Assembly (NCBI RefSeq): GCF_030418125.1
Contig: NZ_JAUHTR010000013.1
Coordinates: forward strand, 42,947 to 106,946
DNA from: Fictibacillus fluitans
Lineage (GTDB): Bacteria > Bacillota > Bacilli > Bacillales > Fictibacillaceae
Reading direction: 5' to 3'
Length of the DNA: 64,000 nucleotides
A program made the position numbers and the translations under genes. Below the pieces are notes generated by a model. The model worked only from the letters and a program-made list of their open reading frames with translations. It was not told the DNA's origin and did not search any database. The first letter of the stretch is position 1. Each line of letters begins with the position of its first letter. Shown in pieces: positions 45,885 through 53,541 of this stretch.

Positions 45885-47399
45885 TTATACCAGCTGTGCA
45901 GCCTTCTCAAGCATGGTTCCGCTCTTTTCAAAATTGATATGCCACGAAAGAGCCTTTTCGAGCACATGAGGGGTTTGCCCCCCTCTTTTCAACGCTTCCT
46001 GGTAATATTCATTCAGCTGGTCACGGTACAGGGGATGAGCACAATTCTCGATGATCTTTTGCACACGCTCTCTTGGCGCCAGTCCTCTCAGATCTGCATA
46101 TCCCTGCTCCGTTACAATCACATCCACATCATGCTCTGTATGATCCACATGCGATACGAAAGGGACAATGCTTGAAATGTTGCCGTCCTTTGCGATCGAC
46201 TTAGTCACAAAAATGCCAAGACGTGCATTGCGGGCAAAGTCTCCTGAACCGCCGATGCCATTCATCATCTTCTTTCCCATCACATGGGTCGAGTTGACGT
46301 TTCCATAAATATCAAGTTCAAGAGCGGTGTTAATGGAAATGAGCCCCATCCTGCGAATCAATTCCGGATGATTGGAAATCTCCTGAGGTCTCAAAAGCAA
46401 ACGGTCTCTGTACTTTTCAAAATTTGGAAATACACTTTTCATTTTTTCTGAAGAAAGGGTTATCGAACAGCATGATGCGAATTTCACCTTACCGGCATCC
46501 AGCAAATCGAATACAGCATCCTGCAGAACCTCTGAATAAACTTCCAAATCCGTAAATTCGGAATCCAGCAATCCATGAAAAACGGCATTAGCTACCGATC
46601 CGATTCCCGACTGCAGCGGAGCAAGATTTTCTGTCAGGCGGCCTGCCTTGATTTCTTCTCTTAAGAATGTAATCAAATGCTGTGCCATGATTACCGTTTC
46701 CTCGTCCGGCTCAACGATGGTGGACGGCGAATCCTCCTGATGGGTGAAAACAATTCCTCTGATCTTCTCCACATCCACCTGAATCCCCTTCACACCGATC
46801 CGGTCAGAAGGCGCAGAAAGCGGAATTGGCTGCCGTTCCCCCTGCGGTCCCGGCTCATATAAATCATGAATGCCTTCGAGCAACTCCGTCTGTGCCGTGT
46901 TGATCTCAATAATGATGTTTTGGGCATACTGTGAAAACACCATGGAGTTGCCAATTGATGTCGTCGGAATGACCATGCCATCCTCGGTAACCGCAATCGC
47001 TTCCAAAATCGCAAAGTCGATTGTGTCCAGCACATTGGAGCGGACCCATTCTGACGTATGAGACAAATGCTGATCTACAAAATGAAAATCTCCGGCATTG
47101 ATGCCTTTTCTCATGGTAGCATCTGCCTGAAACGGCAGCCGCTTGTTAATCATGTTCTTTTCGGCAAACAGTTTATCTATATCTGATCCAAGGGAGGCTC
47201 CTGTGAACACATTAACTTTCAGGGGACTTTCTTCCGCCCGTTTAGCCAGGGCAAACGGCACGGCTTTTACATCTCCTGCCCGTGTAAATCCGCTTAAGCC
47301 AAGTGTCATTCCATCTTCGATCCAGGATGCTGCTTCCTCTGCAGATACAATCCGATCATGTAAGCGCTGATCTCTAATTCGTTTGTAAACGCTTTCCAT
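45885..47399 (-). CDS. Acetyl-CoA hydrolase / succinyl-CoA:acetate CoA-transferase
   Basis: About 504 residues from ATG 47399 (AAGGAGTGGAG upstream; the frame continues to 47477 without a site). Class I CoA-transferase fold of the acetyl-CoA hydrolase/AarC type: MTLGLSGFTRAGDVKAVP (about 32), NVFTGASLGSD, LQSGIGSVANAVF (about 270), GVAxNAR-like GSGDFARNARLGIF (about 395), and DVIVTEQGYADLRG near the end. It moves CoA between acetate and succinate or hydrolyses acetyl-CoA, affecting acetate overflow and the TCA cycle. A cre-like site overlaps the first codons, suggesting CcpA control. The LytTR gene upstream may co-regulate it. Confidence 0.87.
   Translation of the reverse strand: MESVYKRIRDQRLHDRIVSAEEAASWIEDGMTLGLSGFTRAGDVKAVPFALAKRAEESPLKVNVFTGASLGSDIDKLFAEKNMINKRLPFQADATMRKGINAGDFHFVDQHLSHTSEWVRSNVLDTIDFAILEAIAVTEDGMVIPTTSIGNSMVFSQYAQNIIIEINTAQTELLEGIHDLYEPGPQGERQPIPLSAPSDRIGVKGIQVDVEKIRGIVFTHQEDSPSTIVEPDEETVIMAQHLITFLREEIKAGRLTENLAPLQSGIGSVANAVFHGLLDSEFTDLEVYSEVLQDAVFDLLDAGKVKFASCCSITLSSEKMKSVFPNFEKYRDRLLLRPQEISNHPELIRRMGLISINTALELDIYGNVNSTHVMGKKMMNGIGGSGDFARNARLGIFVTKSIAKDGNISSIVPFVSHVDHTEHDVDVIVTEQGYADLRGLAPRERVQKIIENCAHPLYRDQLNEYYQEALKRGGQTPHVLEKALSWHINFEKSGTMLEKAAQLV
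47384..47397 (-). promoter_or_regulatory. cre-like CcpA site in the first codons of the CoA-transferase
   Basis: GGAAAGCGTTTACA on the coding strand matches TGNAANCGNTNNCA at 13 of 14 positions. A weaker match (TGTAAGCGCTGATC, plus strand) lies at 47359-47372. Confidence 0.5.
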
Positions 47400-47527
47400 T
47401 CTCTCCACTCCTTGTCTCTCTCTTTTCATAAGTGTAGCAAATGCCAGTATGATCGAGAGAGAAAGGGGATAAATCACAAAAAATTGAGATAAGACAGAAC
47501 ATTCAGTTCGTAAAACAGAAAATCTGA

Positions 47528-48172
47528 TTAGAAGCCGAGCAAGGTTCTGAAATAACTCGCATAGGATTGGCTGACAGGCACCTGTTCACCATTCTTCATT
47601 TTTAATAAAAACGTCGAATGACTGTCCGGATAGATTTCCAAAATGTGATTTACATTGACGATGAACGAGCGGTGACAGCGGACAAAATTATCCTTCGGCA
47701 AGAGAAAATCAAATTCATTCAGCGTATCCTTGTGACTTCCCGTATGCTTTTCACCTATCACATAGGTTTTGCGGTCCCTGGCCTCCAGATAAAAGATATC
47801 CGAAAACGGAATGGGAACCCAGCCATCCTCGCTCTTTACCGTAACCACGGTTTTCCCGCTTGTCAGCGCCGGGAAAATCGCTGTCACACATCCTTGCAGT
47901 TTTTCCTCGTCAAATAACGGAACCGCCATGCCATAATAAGGCGTTCCAAAAATATCCCGGTTAATAAATTGAGAGACTTTTTGCTGAGACAGAAGGGCTT
48001 TATGTGTAATGGTCCCCTCTTTAATCCCATCTCCCGGTTTAATTTTTAAATTGATCCGGCGGCTGGGCTGATAATAGATATAATGCTCGGTATCTGTAAC
48101 CGCAATTGAAGCTTCATTTGAAAACAATTCACTGATCACATCAAGAAGTGCTGATGTTTTAAACCGTTCCAT
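47528..48172 (-). CDS. LytTR-family transcriptional regulator
   Basis: 214 residues. N-terminal small-molecule or PAS-like sensor (about 1-105, ASIAVTDTEHYIYYQ, FGTPYYGMAVPLFDEE), then a C-terminal LytTR DNA-binding domain (about 110-210: FSDIFYLEARDRKTYVI, LPKDNFVRCHRSFIVNVNHI, VPVSQSYASYFRTLLG). It lacks a receiver domain, so it is a one-component regulator. It is encoded directly upstream of the CoA-transferase in the same direction and is a candidate sensor for its substrate. Target sites were not identified. Confidence 0.85.
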   Translation of the reverse strand: MERFKTSALLDVISELFSNEASIAVTDTEHYIYYQPSRRINLKIKPGDGIKEGTITHKALLSQQKVSQFINRDIFGTPYYGMAVPLFDEEKLQGCVTAIFPALTSGKTVVTVKSEDGWVPIPFSDIFYLEARDRKTYVIGEKHTGSHKDTLNEFDFLLPKDNFVRCHRSFIVNVNHILEIYPDSHSTFLLKMKNGEQVPVSQSYASYFRTLLGF

Positions 48173-48221
48173 GGCTCACACCTTTTCTTTATACCTTGTT
48201 GTTCCTTTGATATTGTAGCAT

Positions 48222-48253
48222 GAAAAAAGGAGAACGGAACGCCCGCTCTCCTT
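48222..48253 (-). terminator. Terminator downstream of the DUF3219 gene cluster side
   Basis: GGAGAGCGGGCG and CGTTCTCC pair on the minus strand and are followed by TTTTTTC. It lies just past the DUF3219 stop codon, upstream of the LytTR gene. Confidence 0.75.
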
Positions 48254-48259
48254 CTGGTA

Positions 48260-48538
48260 TTATTCTTTTTCCGTAAGCTCCAGATAAAAATCTCCCACCG
48301 CATTTTCTTCGTACAGGTTCGTAACAGAAGTAGAATAATTGCGGATCGAAGCCCTGAACGATAACTCTTTTTGAGGCACTTTTACATCAAAATCATTTTT
48401 GTACAACAGTGTGGTAATGTCATGATAGTCTTTATGTTCGACTTGAAATTGAAAAGAAATATGTCTGCGCCCGTTCACTGTTGTTTGTTGAAAATCACTG
48501 GCCGGGATGGTTGTGTCATTCAAAACAACGCTAGTCAC
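48260..48538 (-). CDS. DUF3219 protein (YkvR-like)
   Basis: 92 residues from GTG 48538 (AAAGGAG upstream). YkvR/DUF3219 pattern: HISFQFQVEHKDYHDITTLLY (about 28-48), VPQKELSFRASIRNYSTS and LYEENAVGDFYLEL. It looks like B. subtilis YkvR over its full length as remembered. Function unknown. It follows the DsbA-family gene by 14 bases and is probably co-transcribed with it. Confidence 0.75.
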   Translation of the reverse strand: MTSVVLNDTTIPASDFQQTTVNGRRHISFQFQVEHKDYHDITTLLYKNDFDVKVPQKELSFRASIRNYSTSVTNLYEENAVGDFYLELTEKE

Positions 48539-48552
48539 CGCAAGTCACTCCT

Positions 48553-49272
48553 TTAGATGCTGCAGGAACCGTCACTGCAGTCATTTTCTTTATCTTTCTG
48601 ATTTTCGTTGTTGTTCAGCAGCTGAATGGGAGATTCCTCCTGTTCCTCCTGCTTCACCTTTTCGAGGACTTCTGTGAAAACGTCCTCAGGCTGCGCGCCA
48701 GACACTCCGTATTTTTGGTTAAAAACGAAAAACGGAACGCCGGTAATGCCAAGACGGGAGCCTTCTTCTTCATCGGCACGAACATCCTCTGCGAATTTCC
48801 CATCTTTTAAAACAGCAAGCGTTTCCTGCTCATCAAGTCCCGCTTCTGACGCAAGCTTTGCAAGCGTATTGTGGTCATTGATATCAAGACCTTCTGTAAA
48901 ATACCCTTTCAAAATCCGCTCTGTCACTTCTTTTAACAATCCATTCTGTTTCGCAAAATGAGAAACCCTGTGCGCATCAAATGTATTGGCGGGTATCGCC
49001 CGGTCAAAGTCATACGCCAGTCCCACGTCCTTTGCCCGCTCTGCCATCTGGTCGTTCATGCTTTTTCCCTGCTCATACGATGTACCGTATTTCTGGGCAA
49101 GCACGGCATGAATATCCTGATCCGTTCTTTGGAACGAAGGATCCAATTCAAAGCTTTTGTACACAACCTCTACCTTTTCACGCCCTTCAAACGCACTGAG
49201 GGCATTTTCAAAGCGCCTTTTTCCTATATAACAAAATGGACAAACATAATCTGACCATATTTCTACCTTCAT
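48553..49272 (-). CDS. FrnE-like DsbA-family oxidoreductase
   Basis: 239 residues. Thioredoxin-fold protein with active site CPFC (residues 11-14, DYVCPFCYIGKRRFE), helical insertion (about 60-160) and cis-Pro region GITGVPFFVFNQKYGVSGAQ (about 172-190). The C-terminal tail adds two further cysteines (DCSDGSC), common in FrnE-type proteins. No signal peptide, so cytosolic; FrnE relatives are disulfide isomerases tied to oxidative stress. GAGGAGG precedes the ATG. Confidence 0.87.
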   Translation of the reverse strand: MKVEIWSDYVCPFCYIGKRRFENALSAFEGREKVEVVYKSFELDPSFQRTDQDIHAVLAQKYGTSYEQGKSMNDQMAERAKDVGLAYDFDRAIPANTFDAHRVSHFAKQNGLLKEVTERILKGYFTEGLDINDHNTLAKLASEAGLDEQETLAVLKDGKFAEDVRADEEEGSRLGITGVPFFVFNQKYGVSGAQPEDVFTEVLEKVKQEEQEESPIQLLNNNENQKDKENDCSDGSCSI

Positions 49273-49387
49273 ACTGTACCTCCTCGAACCTATTCTCTCC
49301 TATTGTAAAGGGAATTCACTCATTTGGCTCCCATCCTGCTCACGAAGGGGAGGATAAACGGTTTGAAGCAGGCATGATTCTGAGCGT

Positions 49388-49500
49388 TACTTGCGGTTCG
49401 ACACGAAATAGTTGCGGTAAATTCCAGTTTACTTGCGGTTCGACACAAAATACTTGCGGTAAATTCCAGTTTACTTGCGGTTCGACACGAAATAGTTGCA
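49388..49500. repeat. TTGCGG array, 42-bp units made of two 21-bp halves
   Basis: About 2.6 copies of a 42-bp unit. Each unit is ACTTGCGGTTCGACACGAAA-like followed by AGTTGCGGTAAATTCCAG-like, so TTGCGG recurs every 21 bases. It lies between two co-directional minus-strand genes. A plus-strand frame runs through it only because 42 is divisible by three. Confidence 0.85.
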
Positions 49501-49518
49501 TATCACGTCATTTTCATA

Positions 49519-49558
49519 AAAAAAGAAGCCAGAACTTATCGCCTGGCTCCTTCTTTTT
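49519..49558 (-). terminator. Terminator of the thioesterase gene
   Basis: On the minus strand AAGAAGGAGCCAG pairs with CTGGCTTCTT, followed by TTTTTT. It begins next to the thioesterase stop codon. Confidence 0.75.
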
Positions 49559-49559
49559 A

Positions 49560-49949
49560 CTATTTAAGATGCTTCTGCAGTTCTACCCGAATGTTCTCCG
49601 GAATGGGTTCAGAGGTTTTGCGCTCCAGATGATAATTGACATACACGGCGGTTCCCCTGGCACAGAGCCTGTCTTTCTGATGAAGTTCTTCATACAGTTC
49701 AAGGCTTGTGTTACCGATTCGCTTGACCCAGGTATATACTTTAACGTCCTGGCCGAAGTAGATTTGGTCCACAAAATCGACATTCATATTTAAAATGATC
49801 ATCTTCCAGTTTTGAAAGGAACTGTCCGGCATAAACAATTTAAACAGCTGATTGCGCCCTGCCTCGAACCAGATGGGAATGGTGGTATTGTTGATATGGC
49901 CCACGCCATCTGTTTCAGACACACGCGGTTCAATGATGGTTGTATACAT
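49560..49949 (-). CDS. Hotdog-fold acyl-CoA thioesterase
   Basis: A 129-residue 4-hydroxybenzoyl-CoA-thioesterase/FcbC-type protein. The catalytic Asp region VSETDGVGHINNTTIPIWFE (residues 11-30) and VDFVDQIYFGQDVKVYTWV (about 62-80) are typical. It hydrolyses acyl-CoA or acyl carrier protein thioesters in the cytosol. TAGGAG precedes the ATG. Substrate chain length unknown. Confidence 0.85.
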   Translation of the reverse strand: MYTTIIEPRVSETDGVGHINNTTIPIWFEAGRNQLFKLFMPDSSFQNWKMIILNMNVDFVDQIYFGQDVKVYTWVKRIGNTSLELYEELHQKDRLCARGTAVYVNYHLERKTSEPIPENIRVELQKHLK

Positions 49950-50018
49950 AAACTCCTATCCTTTCTTTAACTATAGCTCCATATCTATTTCGGTTCTTCG
50001 TTCTTATTTCCTTTTAAA

Positions 50019-50048
50019 GAAAAAAGAAGCAGCTTGATTAGCTGCTCC
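50019..50048 (-). terminator. Terminator of katE
   Basis: GAGCAGC pairs with GCTGCTTC around TAATCAA, followed by TTTTTT on the minus strand. Confidence 0.8.
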
Positions 50049-50063
50049 TCTCAAAGAACTTCC

Positions 50064-52130
50064 TTATACCTGACGTGCCCAGTGGCGGTGCTGTGCGATG
50101 GCTTGAATGAATTCATCGCTGTTTCCGCCCTGCAAAATGACTACGCCTGCTGCGTTAGAGCTGGTTTCTACTCCTGCTGCGGCTAGAAGTTCCGTTCCTT
50201 CTGCGGAGGCACCTACGGCTTTGTAGTGGCTGTAAGCTTCGTTCACAAACGTGGTCGCCTCTTTTATTCCTTTTAGCGTGCTGACGCTGTCTGCTCCGCC
50301 TGCCACATATACGGCATCATACAAAACGGAATCACTGGTCAGTAACGTCTGATCGACCTGAAGCTCCTGGCCTTCTCGGCTTGAAATGGGAGTCAGTGTT
50401 TCACTGATAATTTCAGAGGTAATACCTTGATTTTTCAAGGCAGTCTGAAGCCCGCTGACTTCCTCCCCATTAAAACCGTCTTCTGCCAAAATCGCTACTT
50501 TACGGGTAGCCGGAGCTTTTACTGTATTTTCCTGGCTTAGTGCCGGGGAAGACATCGTTTCCCTGGAAGGCTCGATTCCTTCAGGTGCGGTCACACCGAT
50601 TCCTGCCGCCACCTGCTCGGCAAGAGCTGTGTCCACATGGCTGATGACCTCAACCACCTGCTGCTTCACACTCTTGCTTTTAACTTTTCCAAGCTCGAAG
50701 CGGAAAGCCTTAGTGATATGCTGTTTTTCCACATCAGACATGCTGTTCCAGAAAAGCTTGGCCTGGCTGTAGTGATCTTTAAAGCTTTCACTGCGCTGTC
50801 TGACCTTGCGTCCTTCAACTTTTTCCTGATAATGAACATAACCGCCTTCTTCTTCCGTTGCCGGTGAAGGATCATTATTGTCCAGCGAATTTTTATGATA
50901 TGCAACGGGCCCCTGGTTAATGGTCATGCGGTGCATGCCTTCCCGCTGATTGTTATGGAACGGGCACACCGGACGGTTGATCGGAATCTCATGGAAGTTC
51001 GGACCGCCCAATCGTGAAAGCTGGGTGTCCGTGTACGAGAACAATCGTCCCTGAAGAAGCGGGTCGTTCGTAAAATCAATACCTGGCACCACATGGCCGG
51101 GGTGGAATGCGACCTGTTCTGTTTCCGCAAAATAATTATCCGGATTTTTGTTGAGGGTCATCTTCCCTACGATCTTCACAGGAACCTGCTCTTCCGGCCA
51201 CACTTTTGTCGGGTCGAGGACATCAAAATTGAAGTTGAATTCATCTTTTTCCTCGATCATTTGGACGCCAAGCTCCCATTCTGGGTAATCGCCCTTCTCG
51301 ATCGCCTCATACAGATCCTGGCGGTGAAAGTCCGGGTTTTTACCGGCAAGGCGCTGGGCTTCATCCCATACCAGTGAATGAACGCCGAGCTTCGGCTTCC
51401 AGTGGAATTTTATAAAACGCCCTTCTCCTTTGTCATTTACAAAGCGGAACGTATGCACGCCGAAGCCTTCCATCATCCGGTAGCTGCGCGGAATGGCGCG
51501 GTCGGACATTGCCCACATCATCATATGAGCCGATTCGGTATTGTTGGCGATAAAGTCCCAAAAGGTATCATGTGCCGTGGATGCCTGCGGAATTTCATTG
51601 TTCTGCTCCGGCTTGAAGGAATGAACAAGATCCGGAAACTTCAGGGCATCCTGAATAAAAAAAACCGGAATGTTGTTTCCGACAAGATCATAGTTGCCTT
51701 CCTCTGTATAGAATTTGGTGGCAAAGCCCCGCACGTCACGTACTGTATCTCCTGAGCCACGGGAACCAGCAACCGTTGAAAAACGCACAAAAACCGGTGT
51801 TTTTACAGATGGATCCTGTAAAAATCCCGCCTTGGTATATTCTTTCATGGATTCGTAGACTTCGAACTCTCCATGTGCTGCATAGCCTCTGGCATGGACA
51901 ATTCGTTCCGGAATCCGCTCATGGTCGAAATGGGTCATTTTTTCACGGAAATGAAAGTCTTCCATTAAGGTTGGACCGCGCACACCTGCTTTTAACGAAT
52001 GCTCGTCCTCAGAAACCTTCAGCCCCTGATTAGTGGTCAATTTCTTGCCTTTATTGTTTACACGGAATGCATTCAGCTGCTTATTTTTCTTGTTCTCTGC
52101 TCCATTTTTGCTGGAATCGTTGTTATTAAT
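50064..52130 (-). CDS. katE: Large-subunit catalase KatE, probable ATT start codon
   Basis: 688 residues if started at ATT 52130. Catalase core: distal His in RIVHARGYAAHG, Asn in GNNIPVFF, and proximal Tyr in LFSYTDTQLSR. The C-terminal DJ-1/PfpI-like flavodoxin-fold domain (about 545-688) starts KVAILAEDGFNGEEV. It degrades H2O2 in the cytosol. The first usual start in frame is TTG 52040, with no ribosome site. Extending upstream gives KQLNAFRVNNKGKK, which aligns with the N-terminus of B. subtilis KatE. GGAGGAG lies 6 bases before ATT, an in-frame stop precedes it, and no ATG/GTG/TTG lies between. A sigma-B promoter is 36 bases upstream. Confidence 0.88.
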   Translation of the reverse strand: MNNNDSSKNGAENKKNKQLNAFRVNNKGKKLTTNQGLKVSEDEHSLKAGVRGPTLMEDFHFREKMTHFDHERIPERIVHARGYAAHGEFEVYESMKEYTKAGFLQDPSVKTPVFVRFSTVAGSRGSGDTVRDVRGFATKFYTEEGNYDLVGNNIPVFFIQDALKFPDLVHSFKPEQNNEIPQASTAHDTFWDFIANNTESAHMMMWAMSDRAIPRSYRMMEGFGVHTFRFVNDKGEGRFIKFHWKPKLGVHSLVWDEAQRLAGKNPDFHRQDLYEAIEKGDYPEWELGVQMIEEKDEFNFNFDVLDPTKVWPEEQVPVKIVGKMTLNKNPDNYFAETEQVAFHPGHVVPGIDFTNDPLLQGRLFSYTDTQLSRLGGPNFHEIPINRPVCPFHNNQREGMHRMTINQGPVAYHKNSLDNNDPSPATEEEGGYVHYQEKVEGRKVRQRSESFKDHYSQAKLFWNSMSDVEKQHITKAFRFELGKVKSKSVKQQVVEVISHVDTALAEQVAAGIGVTAPEGIEPSRETMSSPALSQENTVKAPATRKVAILAEDGFNGEEVSGLQTALKNQGITSEIISETLTPISSREGQELQVDQTLLTSDSVLYDAVYVAGGADSVSTLKGIKEATTFVNEAYSHYKAVGASAEGTELLAAAGVETSSNAAGVVILQGGNSDEFIQAIAQHRHWARQV

Positions 52131-52165
52131 AGTGTTCTCCTCCTTTTATGTATCTACTCCTAGAC

Positions 52166-52190
52166 GTACCCTTCACCGCTGAAATTAAAC
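52166..52190 (-). promoter_or_regulatory. Sigma-B-type promoter of katE
   Basis: On the minus strand GTTTAA (52185-52190), 13 bases, GGGTAC (52166-52171). Matches the B. subtilis sigma-B consensus GTTTAA-N12-14-GGGTAT with one change. B. subtilis katE is a sigma-B general stress gene. Confidence 0.8.
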
Positions 52191-52208
52191 TAGTGATTTA
52201 GCTACCTG

Positions 52209-52246
52209 GAAAAAAAGAGGCCCGCTTACACATCTTGTTGTAAGCC
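52209..52246 (-). terminator. Terminator of the xanthine dehydrogenase operon
   Basis: GCTTACA and TGTAAGC pair on the minus strand, then GGGCCTCTTTTTTT. The stem overlaps the stop codon of the Fe-S subunit gene. Confidence 0.75.
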
Positions 52247-52708
52247 AGCCCTATCTTCACGGTTCATTTTGAGCAGAGATTTTACCGCCTTTTCAATTTC
52301 CTGATATCCGGTACACCGGCAAATGTTGGAGCTTAAAAATTCTTTAATGGTGTAATCGTCTGCCTCCGGATATTTTTTCAGCAAACTGTTGATATTCATG
52401 ATAAAGCCGGGTGTGCAATATCCGCACTGAAAGGCAAAATGTTCAATGAACGCATGCTGGACCGGCGAATCTTTTAATCCCTCAATGGTAAGTATCGTTT
52501 GATTCAGCCCCTCAACCGCAAGCATCAGGCAGGATTTCATGGCTGTGCCGTTCACATTGACCGTGCAGGCTCCGCAGTCACCATTCAGGCAGCCCGGCTT
52601 TGCCCCGGTTAAGCCAAGCTTTTCACGGAGCACAAAAAGAAGAGTGGCTGAAGGCCTGAACGCCACTTCTCTTTGCTCACCGTTTACAGTTAAACGGGCT
52701 GTAATCAT
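52226..52708 (-). CDS. pucE: Xanthine dehydrogenase-type [2Fe-2S] subunit
   Basis: 160 residues. First [2Fe-2S] cluster in GCLNGDCGACTV with a later Cys (about 38-59). Second cluster in CGYCTPGF and CRCTGY (about 99-137). This is the small electron-transfer subunit of a three-subunit molybdenum hydroxylase (PucE/CoxS type). Its ATG overlaps the FAD-subunit stop codon by four bases. Symbol by analogy with B. subtilis pucABCDE; nicotinate or other hydroxylases share this layout. Confidence 0.85.
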   Translation of the reverse strand: MITARLTVNGEQREVAFRPSATLLFVLREKLGLTGAKPGCLNGDCGACTVNVNGTAMKSCLMLAVEGLNQTILTIEGLKDSPVQHAFIEHFAFQCGYCTPGFIMNINSLLKKYPEADDYTIKEFLSSNICRCTGYQEIEKAVKSLLKMNREDRAGLQQDV

Positions 52709-53541
52709 GGATGATTCCCCTCCAGTCTACTAATAAGATCTTCAAGCATATGCTCGAGAACGAACATCCTATAGCCTGAAGAACCTTCTACATCATCAAG
52801 CACAGGCTGCGGCACATGCCGAAGAGCTTCTTGAACCCTGTCAGGAAGAGGCCCCCCCTGCCCAATGGCTTTTTCCATTTCAAATGCACGAAACGGAAAA
52901 GAACACAGACCGCTGACGGCCAGCCTTATTTCAGTTTTTGTTTTTAAAACAGCCAGCGTAATCAGGGGATAGCCTGTGTCCCATTGCTGTCTTCGTTTCA
53001 CACACACATAGGGCATCGTTAAGTACCTCTGGTCTGTGTGCAGCTGAACGAGAAACTCTCCTTTTTGAAGCATCAGTTTCCGATTGAAGACCTGATGAAC
53101 TGGGGCCTTCCTGAGCCCATTTTTTCCGGCAATCACAGCATCGCTGTCTGCCAGCAAAAAGGGGAGCACGGCTTCACGGTAAAAAATTTGTCCGCAAATA
53201 TTTCCTCCCACCGTAATTTTATTTCTGGCTGTGTGATCTGCTACCCCGCTCGCTGCCTTGCTTAACAAAGGAAACAGGTTTCTTTCCTCTACTGCCGTTA
53301 GAGAAAGAGCCGACCCGACAATTAAACGATTATTTCTAACGGTCAGCTCCTTACATTCAGAGATCGTTTTAATATCAATGACTGCGTTCGTTTCCACCAG
53401 GTTCAGACGGCCAAGGGTAATGATTTCGGTTCCACCCGAATAATAAACCGGACTTTTCCCTTCACCTTCCAGCTGCTGAAAGAGCCGAATTCCTTCCTCC
53501 ACTGTTTTGGGCAGGTAATAATCAAAATCATAGGTCTGCAT
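52705..53541 (-). CDS. pucC: Xanthine dehydrogenase-type FAD-binding subunit
   Basis: 278 residues, CoxM/PucC type. FAD-binding YYSGGTEIITLGRL (about 33-46) and the second FAD motif GGNICGQIFYREAVLPFLLAD, here lacking the usual TIGGNI..ASPxGD spacing. The C-terminus is the CO-dehydrogenase flavoprotein domain. It passes electrons from the Fe-S subunit to NAD+ or another acceptor. It overlaps both neighbours. Confidence 0.85.
   Translation of the reverse strand: MQTYDFDYYLPKTVEEGIRLFQQLEGEGKSPVYYSGGTEIITLGRLNLVETNAVIDIKTISECKELTVRNNRLIVGSALSLTAVEERNLFPLLSKAASGVADHTARNKITVGGNICGQIFYREAVLPFLLADSDAVIAGKNGLRKAPVHQVFNRKLMLQKGEFLVQLHTDQRYLTMPYVCVKRRQQWDTGYPLITLAVLKTKTEIRLAVSGLCSFPFRAFEMEKAIGQGGPLPDRVQEALRHVPQPVLDDVEGSSGYRMFVLEHMLEDLISRLEGNHP

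Noticed and set aside
47478..47527. LytTR direct-repeat binding site before the CoA-transferase
   Set aside because: Only a loose match (TTCAGTTCGTA region); no convincing pair of repeats at the expected spacing.
48673..48690. cre-like word in the middle of the FrnE-like gene
   Set aside because: Far inside a coding region and away from any start, with a central mismatch; expected by chance.
49236..49793. 185-codon plus-strand ORF with CGST/TCGK repeats
   Set aside because: It runs through the 42-bp repeat array (a multiple of three) and then antisense through the thioesterase gene; no ribosome site and no recognisable protein.
53120..53300. FAD-subunit motif with unusual spacing, possible frameshift
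   Set aside because: The frame is continuous, overlaps both neighbours normally and keeps the rest of the CoxM domain; divergence is a simpler explanation than a sequencing error.
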